Below are positions 25,629 through 33,037 of a DNA stretch of 64,000 nt, in pieces. The first letter of the stretch is position 1. Every line of letters begins with the position of its first letter. Position numbers and translations under genes: made by a program. Source of the DNA: Kitasatospora acidiphila (GTDB lineage Bacteria; Actinomycetota; Actinomycetes; Streptomycetales; Streptomycetaceae); assembly GCF_006636205.1 (NCBI RefSeq), contig NZ_VIGB01000003.1:7256501-7320500 (forward strand). Reading direction: 5' to 3'. The notes below the pieces were generated by a model. It was not told the DNA's origin. It saw only the letters and a list, made by a program, of their open reading frames with translations, and searched no databases.

Positions 25629-26867
25629 GTGATCCCGGCGATCGAGTGCCTGGCGGGTGTCATCGCCCTCGTCGGTGCCGGGCATAGGGCCTGGTACTGG
25701 CGGGGCTGCCGCCTGCGGCCCGGCCGCTGGTCGTTGGTCGCCTTCGCGGCCTGCATCGGGCTGGCCCTCGCGCTGCTGGGGATCGGCGAACTGCCGGCTC
25801 CGGTAGTGCCGGACGGTTCGCCGATCAGCCGGGCGCTGCCGCTGGTGACCTCGGAACTCAAGCTCGCGGCCTGCTGCTTCCTGGTACTGATGGCCCACGC
25901 GCTGGGGCCGCCGGAACTCCGTCGCGCCCGGGTCCGCCGGCAGGTCGCCGGAGCGGGACTGGTCATGCTGGCAACCGCCGCGCTCTACCAGGCCGCCGGG
26001 GTGACTCCGGTCGGATCGGTGCTCACCGTGCCGACCGGCGGGCGGGCGGACCTGGCCGCGTCCAACCTCGTGTTCACGGCGTACAGCGGCTGGTGCGTCG
26101 CCCTGTTCACGGCGGTGGTGTACCGCGCGGCGCGCCCGCTGGGCCCCGGCCTGCTCCGGACCGGCCTGCGACTGGTGCTCAGCGGCGGGGTCTTCGGGCT
26201 GGTCTGGGTCGGATTGAGCGTGGTCCCGCTGATCTCGGGTCTGCGCACCGGTCGGCAGGACACCGGTGAGGACGCGTTCTCCGCGCCCGCCGCCTTCCTC
26301 ACGCTGGCCCTGGGCCTGGGTGGTGCCACGCTGACCGCCTGGGAGCAGCGGGCGGCCGCGCCGCTGCGCCTGCTGCGAGCCCGGCGCAGCTACCGGCGGA
26401 TCGGGCCGCTCTGGTCGGCGCTGCACGCCATCCGCCCCGAGATCACCCTGGAGCCGCCGAACGCGGGGATCGGGCGGCGCGGGAGCACGGAGTTCGCGCT
26501 CTACCGGCGGGTGATCGAGATCCGCGACGGGCAACTGTGGCTGCGCGCCCACCTGCATCCGCAGGTGCCGCAGTGGGCCGCCGAGGCGTGCGCAGCCGAG
26601 GCGGGCGGGAGTGGGACGGGCGACCGGCGTCGTGCTGCGACCGTGGAGGCCGCCGTCCTCGCGGCCGCCCTGGAGGCCGCCGCGGTCGGCCACCGCTACC
26701 CGAGCGCGCTGACCGAGGGCTATGTGCCGCCCGCGCTGCTGACCGACCTCGAAGCGGAGACGGCCTGGCTGGTGATGGTCTGCGAGGAGTTCACCGGGTC
26801 CCGGGTGGTCGCGGAGGTCCGGCGGCGGGTGCGGGCGGAACTGGGCCTTCCCGCAGCCGCGGGATAG
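25629..26867 (+). CDS. Seven-TM protein of the MAB_1171c/DUF6545 type
   Basis: GTG at 25629; 412 residues. About seven hydrophobic segments in residues 1-240 (IECLAGVIALVGAGHRAWYW to TLALGLGGATLTAWEQ), then a soluble C-terminal domain with the family-typical signature ARRSYRRIGPLWSALHAIRPEI and VEIRDGQLWLR-like text. In actinomycetes this family regularly follows an XRE and an M78 peptidase gene, exactly as here. Annotated elsewhere as a putative transporter, but a membrane sensor is equally plausible. Confidence 0.88.
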   Translation: MIPAIECLAGVIALVGAGHRAWYWRGCRLRPGRWSLVAFAACIGLALALLGIGELPAPVVPDGSPISRALPLVTSELKLAACCFLVLMAHALGPPELRRARVRRQVAGAGLVMLATAALYQAAGVTPVGSVLTVPTGGRADLAASNLVFTAYSGWCVALFTAVVYRAARPLGPGLLRTGLRLVLSGGVFGLVWVGLSVVPLISGLRTGRQDTGEDAFSAPAAFLTLALGLGGATLTAWEQRAAAPLRLLRARRSYRRIGPLWSALHAIRPEITLEPPNAGIGRRGSTEFALYRRVIEIRDGQLWLRAHLHPQVPQWAAEACAAEAGGSGTGDRRRAATVEAAVLAAALEAAAVGHRYPSALTEGYVPPALLTDLEAETAWLVMVCEEFTGSRVVAEVRRRVRAELGLPAAAG

Positions 26868-27065
26868 CGGGCAGGAGCGGAGCGGGCAGCTCCGGCGGTG
26901 TTCCCCGCCGGTCGCTCCAGGCCGCGGCCCCGCCCATTAGCTGAAGTGACTGGATTCAGTCGTACATTCATATGAGTTAACGCCCAAGGGCTTGTGAGCG
27001 CCGTCCTGATCCCCCCAGAGTGTGACCCGCTCCGATCACCGGATGCCCGTCCCATGGGAGGTTCG

Positions 27066-27440
27066 ATGCTCAGCTCTGTTCTTCGCCCCTCGACCCGGCG
27101 CCTGGGGGCCCTCGCGGCCCCGCTGCTCGCGCTCGCCACTCTCGGCCTGGCCGCCCCGGCCCACGCAACCGGCACGCTCAGCGTCAGCGGCTACTGCGAG
27201 GGCGAAGGCAACAGCGTCTTCACCTGTGACGCCACCGCGAGCGGCGGCAGCGGCAACTACGCCTACCAGTGGACCCCGCAGGGCTTCTCCGGCATCATCG
27301 CCGGCCAGGGCACCCCGTCGCTCTACAGCCACTGCCCGCCCTCCACGGCGGACCGCGTGAACCTGACCGTCACCGACCTCACCACCGGTGCCACCGGCAC
27401 CGACCAGTTCGGGTTCTACTGCTACGTCATAGCGCCGTAA
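27066..27440 (+). CDS. Small secreted protein with PKD/Ig-like pattern, unknown
   Basis: 124 residues from ATG 27066 behind GGGAGG. A signal peptide ends at AHA (residues ~1-35); the mature ~90 residues contain four to five cysteines (SGYCEGEGNSVFTCDA, HCPPST, GFYCYVIAP) and the PKD-like motif GGSGNYAYQWTPQG. Probably a disulfide-stabilised beta-sandwich outside the cell. No enzymatic motif. A short GACTG/CAGTC palindrome near 26950 upstream may mark its promoter. Confidence 0.75.
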   Translation: MLSSVLRPSTRRLGALAAPLLALATLGLAAPAHATGTLSVSGYCEGEGNSVFTCDATASGGSGNYAYQWTPQGFSGIIAGQGTPSLYSHCPPSTADRVNLTVTDLTTGATGTDQFGFYCYVIAP

Positions 27441-27452
27441 CCGCCGCCACCC

Positions 27453-27485
27453 GTTGCCGTACGCACGGACCGTGCGTACGGCAAC
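27453..27485. terminator. Perfect hairpin between convergent genes
   Basis: GTTGCCGTACGCACG at 27453-27467 is followed, after a three-base loop, by its exact complement ending at 27485. It lies between the plus-strand secreted-protein gene and the minus-strand kup stop, so it can serve both. No U-tract. Confidence 0.85.
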
Positions 27486-27509
27486 AGGCTCCTGCCCGGC
27501 GTTACCGCA

Positions 27510-29492
27510 TCACACCGAGACCTGGGCGCCCATGATGACGCACCGGTCACTGGGGAGCCCGAAGTACGCCACGGGGCTGCTGGTGTTGTTGGCGATGGTG
27601 ATGAAGAGCTTCTTGCGCCAGCGCCGCATGCCCGGCGCGTCGCTCCTGATGATCGTCATCCGCGACAGGAAGTAGGACACCTCGTCCACGTTCAGCCCGT
27701 GGATCTGGCCCGCGTCCGGGTGCTGCGAGGCGAGCCGCAGGACCTGCGGGATGTTCGGCTCGTCCATGAAGCCGAAGCGCGCGGTGAGGTGCGTGATGCC
27801 GTCGTCGCTGTGGCCGAGGTCGTCGAAGACGCACCGCTCCGCCTCGGGTACGTGCGGCTCCCGTTCCACCACGGCCGACAGGATGACCACGTTCTTGTGC
27901 AGGGTGTGGTTGTGCTCGACGTTGGCGCGCAGGGCCAGCGGGGTGGTCTCGGCGTTGGCGTTGAGGAACACGGCGGTGCCGTCGACCCGGTGCACGGGCG
28001 GCTCCATCGCGTCGACCTCGTCGACGAACGCGCGCAGCGGGCCCTCCAGCGCCGTCCGGTTCGGGGTGACGATCTTCCGTCCCCGCTGCCAGGTGATGAG
28101 GATCGTGAAGACCGAGAACGCGACCAGCAGCGGCAGCCAACCGCCGTGCACGACCTTGGTGAGGTTCGCCGCGAAGAACGCGACCTCGCTGGTGAGGAAG
28201 ACGACGGCGCCGAGCACGATCATCCAGAGCGGCTTGCGCATCATGACGCGGGCCACGGCCAGGAAGAGCACGGTGTTGAGCACGAAGGTGGCGGTGACCG
28301 CCGAACCGTACGCGGCGGCGAGCGAGGCGGACGAGCCGAAGCCCAGCACCAGGGCCACGACTGCGCCGAACAGACCCCAGTTGATCATCGGCGCGTAGAC
28401 CTGGCCGACCTCGTGCTCCGAGGTGTGCTTGATCGTCAGGTGGGGGAGGACGCCGAGCTGCACCGCCTGGCGGGTGACGCTGAACGCGCCGGAGATGACC
28501 GACTGCGAGGCGATGACGGTGGCAACGGTGGCGAGGATCACCATCGGGAACTGCGACCAGCCCGGCATCAGCAGGAAGAACGGGTTCGAGATCGCCGACG
28601 GCGAGCGCAGGATGAGCGAGCCCTGGCCCAGGTAGTTGAGTGTCAGGGCCGGGAAGACGATGAAGAACCAGGCACGGTGGATCGGCGCTCGGCCGAAGTG
28701 GCCCATGTCCGCGTAGAGCGCCTCGGCACCGGTCACGGCCAGCACGACCGAGGCCAGCGCGACGAACGCGATCATCCCGTGGTTGACGATGAACTGCACG
28801 CCGTACACCGGCGACAGCGCCTTGAAGATCGCCGGGTGGCCCGCCAGCTCGACCGCGCCGGCGGCGCCGATGACGAGGAACCAGACGGTCATGACCGGGC
28901 CGAACAGGTTGCCGACCAGGTTGGTGCCGTAGCGCTGCAGCGCGAAGAGCACCACCAGCACCGCGATCGTCAGCGGGATCACGAAGTCGCTCAGACCCGG
29001 TGCCGAGACCTTCAGCCCCTCGACCGCCGACAGCACCGAGATCGCCGGGGTGATCATCCCGTCGCCGTAGAACAGCGACGCCCCGAAGATCCCGAGCGCC
29101 ACCAGGATCACCTTGCTGCGCACCGACTTGAAGTGCAGCTTCTGGACGAGGGCGGTCAGCGCCATGATGCCGCCCTCGCCGCCGTTGTCGGCGCGCATGA
29201 TGAACGTGACGTACTTGACCGACACGATCAGGGTGATCGCCCAGAACACCAGCGAGATGACCCCGTACACCTGGTCCGGCGTCGTCCCGACGGCGTTGTT
29301 GTCGGCAGTGAAAACAGTCTGGATCGCATACAGCGGACTCGTGCCGATGTCACCGAAGACGACTCCCAGCGCACCGAGAGTCAGAACTGCCATGCCAGGG
29401 CGGAGGCTGCGGGGTTTGTTGCCATCGGGCGCGCCGCCGGGGTCGGTGGCAGTGGGGCTGTCGGGCGCGCTCTTGGCGGGTTCTATACGCAT
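27510..29492 (-). CDS. kup: Kup-family potassium uptake protein
   Basis: 660 residues, full length. Twelve membrane segments in residues ~35-475 with family motifs GALGVVFGDIGTSPLYA, GEGGIMAL, LFYGDGMITPAISVLSAVEG and GAEALYADMGHFG. The cytoplasmic C-terminal domain (~180 residues) ends in the Kup pattern SYFLSRMTI... FFxI-like RKKLFITIANNTSSPVAYFGLP. A K+/H+ symporter in the plasma membrane. Divergent from the histidine kinase gene with almost no gap, so promoters overlap. Confidence 0.97.
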   Translation of the reverse strand: MRIEPAKSAPDSPTATDPGGAPDGNKPRSLRPGMAVLTLGALGVVFGDIGTSPLYAIQTVFTADNNAVGTTPDQVYGVISLVFWAITLIVSVKYVTFIMRADNGGEGGIMALTALVQKLHFKSVRSKVILVALGIFGASLFYGDGMITPAISVLSAVEGLKVSAPGLSDFVIPLTIAVLVVLFALQRYGTNLVGNLFGPVMTVWFLVIGAAGAVELAGHPAIFKALSPVYGVQFIVNHGMIAFVALASVVLAVTGAEALYADMGHFGRAPIHRAWFFIVFPALTLNYLGQGSLILRSPSAISNPFFLLMPGWSQFPMVILATVATVIASQSVISGAFSVTRQAVQLGVLPHLTIKHTSEHEVGQVYAPMINWGLFGAVVALVLGFGSSASLAAAYGSAVTATFVLNTVLFLAVARVMMRKPLWMIVLGAVVFLTSEVAFFAANLTKVVHGGWLPLLVAFSVFTILITWQRGRKIVTPNRTALEGPLRAFVDEVDAMEPPVHRVDGTAVFLNANAETTPLALRANVEHNHTLHKNVVILSAVVEREPHVPEAERCVFDDLGHSDDGITHLTARFGFMDEPNIPQVLRLASQHPDAGQIHGLNVDEVSYFLSRMTIIRSDAPGMRRWRKKLFITIANNTSSPVAYFGLPSDRCVIMGAQVSV

Positions 29493-29563
29493 AATGAGCG
29501 ACGATGATACGCACGGCGCGATCGGGGGTGGGGCCCCGGTCTCGGAGAACAGACAATTGGCCG

Positions 29564-31288
29564 ATGGCCCCCATCTCCCGCAATCCGTTCACGGCTCCCG
29601 GCAGACCGAGCAGGGGACTTTGGCGCGCACTCGGGGAGGTGACCGGTGGCGCGCTGCTGATGGTCCTCACCCAGCAGGTCCTGGGAGGCCGAGGGGCGTC
29701 CGGCGGGATTCAGTTGCTCCTCGGCGCCGTCGCCCTCGTCCTGCTCGCCGTCCGCCGCCGCTTCCCCACGATGAGCCTGCTGGGCATCTCCGCCGTCGTG
29801 GGCCTGCTGCCCACCGCCGGGCTGCCGGCCGCCATCACCGCGTACAGCACGGCCAAGCACCTGACGGCCCCCCGGCGCCGGAGCGCCGTGCTGCTCGCCT
29901 CGACCGTCGTGGCGACGCTGGCCTGCGCTGCTTTTGCCCCGGGCACCGGGCTCGGCAGCCATCCGTTCGGGCTCGCGGTCGGCGCCGTACTCGCCGCCAC
30001 CACGTTGATCGTGCCGGGACTTCTCGGCAGCTCGGGCGGACAGGAGGACCGGCTGCTGCGGGCGCTGCGGGACCGTGCCGCCGCCGCGGAGGCGGCCCGC
30101 CGGATAGCGGACAGCGAGGCCCGGACGCATGAACGGTCCCGGATCGCCGCGGAGATGCACGACCTGATCGGCCACCGGCTCAGCCTGATCTCGCTGCACA
30201 CGGGCGGCCTGGAGATGGCACTGCAGAAGGAGTCGCCCGAACTGCGCGACGAGGCAACCCTGGTGCGCCGGGCCGTCGCGGACGCGATGCGGGAGCTGCG
30301 CGAAGTGCTCGGTGTCCTGGGCCCGTTGGGGCGGGACACCGGGACCGACGCGCTGACCGACACCACGGGTACCCGGTCCGACGTCGAGGCGCTGGCCGAG
30401 GAGTCGCGCAGCGGCGGCATACCCGTCGAACTCACCTGGGACGGCCCCGACTTGAACGACCGCGCGGCCCAGGTGCGGCGTGCGGTGCACCGCGTGGTGC
30501 GCGAGTCGCTGACCAACGTGCACCGGTACGCCGCCGGAGCCCGGGTCACCATGCTGGTCACCCACACGGACAGCCGTGTGGACGTGCTCGTACGCAACGG
30601 GGTTCCGCCCGTGGCCCCGGAGGCGGAGACCGGCCTGGGCTCGGGACGCGGCCACGTCGGACTGCGGGAACGGGTGGCACTGCTCGGCGGCACCCTGGAG
30701 GCGGGCCCGACGCCGGCCGGTGGCTTCGCGGTGACGGCACGGATCCCGGCGCAGCCGGACCCGGGAGCGAGCCTGGCCGCCGCGGGCGCCGCGCCGCGTG
30801 AATCGCCGTCCGAGCCGCGCTCCGGCCACTCACCCGCCGGTGTCCAACACCGTGCCGTGAAAGCCCTCAGCGGGCTCCTCGGCCTGATGGGCGTGGGCGT
30901 GCTGATGGTGTGTGGCCTCGTGTTGGTCAGCCACGCCTCCCCGCAACCCCACCCGCGCAATCACCAGCCGCCCCGGATCGGGATGTCCCGCACGATGGTG
31001 GAGGAGTCCGTGTACGGGGACAACACGGCGGCGCGCGCGGCGGCGGCGGGTCGGGAGCCGGCCCACCCGGAGTCCGCGACGAGCTGCATGTACTCGACGT
31101 ACTCCTTCGAGGACGCGACGCCGCCGGCCGAGGGCGCCGGTCGTGCGAACTCCGCTGCCGCAGGCGCTGCGGAGGGCCCCGATCGCCTCGAGATCACCCG
31201 GTTCTGCTTCCGTGGCGATACGTTGGCCACGATCGACCGCTTCACCGTACCCATGGTGTCGCGCACGCCACCGTGGGAGTCCCGATGA
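29564..31288 (+). CDS. Sensor histidine kinase (HisKA_3 type) with C-terminal membrane anchor and extracytoplasmic domain
   Basis: Two starts are possible: ATG 29504 (only 11 bp from the divergent kup start) or ATG 29564, preferred because it leaves room for promoters; neither has a strong ribosome site. The N-terminal region has about four to five membrane segments, then a dimerisation helix with RSRIAAEMHDLIGHRLSLIS (phospho-His near residue 199) and a HATPase domain (VVRESLTNVHRYA; GLGSGRGHVGLRERVALLGG). Unusually, a further membrane segment (LLGLMGVGVLMVCGLVLVSH) and ~100 outside residues with two cysteines follow the kinase core. The stop overlaps the response regulator start (ATGA). Confidence 0.92.
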   Translation: MAPISRNPFTAPGRPSRGLWRALGEVTGGALLMVLTQQVLGGRGASGGIQLLLGAVALVLLAVRRRFPTMSLLGISAVVGLLPTAGLPAAITAYSTAKHLTAPRRRSAVLLASTVVATLACAAFAPGTGLGSHPFGLAVGAVLAATTLIVPGLLGSSGGQEDRLLRALRDRAAAAEAARRIADSEARTHERSRIAAEMHDLIGHRLSLISLHTGGLEMALQKESPELRDEATLVRRAVADAMRELREVLGVLGPLGRDTGTDALTDTTGTRSDVEALAEESRSGGIPVELTWDGPDLNDRAAQVRRAVHRVVRESLTNVHRYAAGARVTMLVTHTDSRVDVLVRNGVPPVAPEAETGLGSGRGHVGLRERVALLGGTLEAGPTPAGGFAVTARIPAQPDPGASLAAAGAAPRESPSEPRSGHSPAGVQHRAVKALSGLLGLMGVGVLMVCGLVLVSHASPQPHPRNHQPPRIGMSRTMVEESVYGDNTAARAAAAGREPAHPESATSCMYSTYSFEDATPPAEGAGRANSAAAGAAEGPDRLEITRFCFRGDTLATIDRFTVPMVSRTPPWESR

Positions 31289-31998
31289 CCGACCTTTCCG
31301 CTTCCGACCGCCGCCCGGTCCGGGTCCTGCTCGCCGACGACGAGGAACTGATCCGGCACGGCGTCCGGCTGATCCTGCGTCATGCCGAAGGCATCGAGGT
31401 GGTCGGCGAGGCGGCGAACGGCGAGGAGGCCGTGCGGGTCGCCGGCGAGACCCGTCCCGACGTGGTCCTGATCGACATCCGGATGCCCGTGCTCGACGGG
31501 CTCGCCGCGATCGAGCGGCTCCTCGCCCTGTGCCCCCGGCCGCAGGTCGTCATGCTCACCACGTTCGGCGACGAGACGAACGTGACGCGCGCGCTGCGGT
31601 CCGGTGCCACCGGCTTCCTCCTCAAGGACGAGGGCCCGCAGGAGCTGATCAGCGCGGTACGGGCCGCCGCCGCGGGCGACGCGGTCCTCTCACCCAAGGT
31701 CACCCGCACCGTCATCGAGCGCATGCTCGACGGCGATGCCGGCAGGCCGGGCCCCGAGGGGGCGTCAGCACCGGCCTCCGGTCCCGTCCCCGAACAGCGG
31801 CTGGCAGCGCTCACCGGCCGGGAACGGGACGTCCTCGCCCTGCTGGGCCAAGGCCTCGCCAACGCGGAGATCGGCCGTCGGCTGGGCATCGGCGTGGGCA
31901 CGGTGAAGACCCACGTCAGCGCCGTCCTGGTGAAGACGGGCACGGACAGCCGGGTCCAGGCGGCGGTCCTCGCCCACCGCGAGGGGCTGCTGTCCTGA
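31285..31998 (+). CDS. NarL/LuxR-family response regulator
   Basis: 237 residues. Receiver domain with acidic pair in LLADDEELIRHG, phospho-Asp 64 in VVLIDIRMPVLDG, the switch Thr in VVMLTTFGDE and Lys in FLLKDEGP. C-terminal LuxR HTH: LTGRERDVLALLGQGLANAEIGRRLGIG followed by VKTHVSAVLVKTG. Translationally coupled to the kinase. It probably controls the ABC exporter genes that begin 193 bp downstream, as in typical antimicrobial-peptide or cell-envelope-stress modules. Confidence 0.96.
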   Translation: MTDLSASDRRPVRVLLADDEELIRHGVRLILRHAEGIEVVGEAANGEEAVRVAGETRPDVVLIDIRMPVLDGLAAIERLLALCPRPQVVMLTTFGDETNVTRALRSGATGFLLKDEGPQELISAVRAAAAGDAVLSPKVTRTVIERMLDGDAGRPGPEGASAPASGPVPEQRLAALTGRERDVLALLGQGLANAEIGRRLGIGVGTVKTHVSAVLVKTGTDSRVQAAVLAHREGLLS

Positions 31999-32191
31999 GC
32001 AGCAAACCGGCACGCCGTCGCTGCCTCTGCCGAAGGGCAGAGACGACCGTCCGCCCCGAGGACCACGCGCGCGCCCGGGCCCGACCTTCGACAGACGCCG
32101 CAGTCACGCCCTGAGGCTGACGGTTCGCCGGCACGGCGCACCGAGGATGAGAAGCAGCTACCCAATCTCATCCCGCAACCCCGGAGCTGAC

Positions 32192-32977
32192 ATGTCGATG
32201 CAGGCAGCCGCGCCCGTGCCCGCCCACTCCTCCACGGGTCCCGCCGCCGCCCGGGCCACCGGGCTGTGCAAGGTCTACGGCCAGGGCGAGACCCGGATCG
32301 TCGCCCTGGACTCGGTCTCGGTGGAGTTCGGACGCGGTCGGTTCACCGCGATCATGGGGCCGTCAGGCTCCGGCAAGTCGACGCTGATGCACTGCATGGC
32401 GGGTCTCGACTCGGTCTCGGCAGGCTCCGCACAGATCGGCGACACCGAACTGTCCAGCCTGAACGACCGACAGCTCACCCGGCTGCGCCGGGACAGCGTC
32501 GGTTTCGTCTTCCAGGCGTTCAACCTGCTCCCCACGCTGACGGCGCTGGAGAACATCACGCTGCCGATGGCCATCGCGGGCCGCAGGCCGGACCAGCAGT
32601 GGCTGGACACGGTCGTTGCGACCGTCGGCCTCTCCGGGCGACTGGGCCACCGCCCCGCTCAGCTGTCCGGCGGCCAGCAGCAGCGTGTCGCCGTGGCCCG
32701 CGCCCTCGCCTCCCGACCGGAGATCATCTTCGCGGACGAGCCGACCGGCAACCTGGACTCCCGGGCCGGCTCCGAGATCCTGGGCTTCCTACGGGACTCC
32801 GTACGGGAGTTGGGCCAGACCATCGTGATGGTCACCCACGACCCGGCGGCCGCCGCCTACGCCGACCGCGTGGTCTTCCTCGCCGACGGCCGACTCACCG
32901 GCGAGCTGCTCGCACCGACCGCCGAGGGCGTCCTGGACCGGATGAGGCAGTTCGACACCGGGGCCCGCACGAGCTGA
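32192..32977 (+). CDS. ABC transporter ATP-binding protein (LolD/MacB type)
   Basis: 261 residues from ATG 32192 behind GGAG; a start 45 bp upstream is possible but less likely. Walker A GPSGSGKST, Q-loop FVFQAFNLLPTLTALEN, signature LSGGQQQRVAVARALA, Walker B IIFADEPTGNLD and the H-switch MVTHD. With the FtsX-type permease 60 bp downstream it forms a MacB-like exporter or envelope-stress transporter. Confidence 0.95.
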   Translation: MSMQAAAPVPAHSSTGPAAARATGLCKVYGQGETRIVALDSVSVEFGRGRFTAIMGPSGSGKSTLMHCMAGLDSVSAGSAQIGDTELSSLNDRQLTRLRRDSVGFVFQAFNLLPTLTALENITLPMAIAGRRPDQQWLDTVVATVGLSGRLGHRPAQLSGGQQQRVAVARALASRPEIIFADEPTGNLDSRAGSEILGFLRDSVRELGQTIVMVTHDPAAAAYADRVVFLADGRLTGELLAPTAEGVLDRMRQFDTGARTS

Positions 32978-33037
32978 CCCGCCCGCCCGCTCCCCGCGCC
33001 GACCTCCGCCACGCACCCAGAAGTTGGGACCACCACC

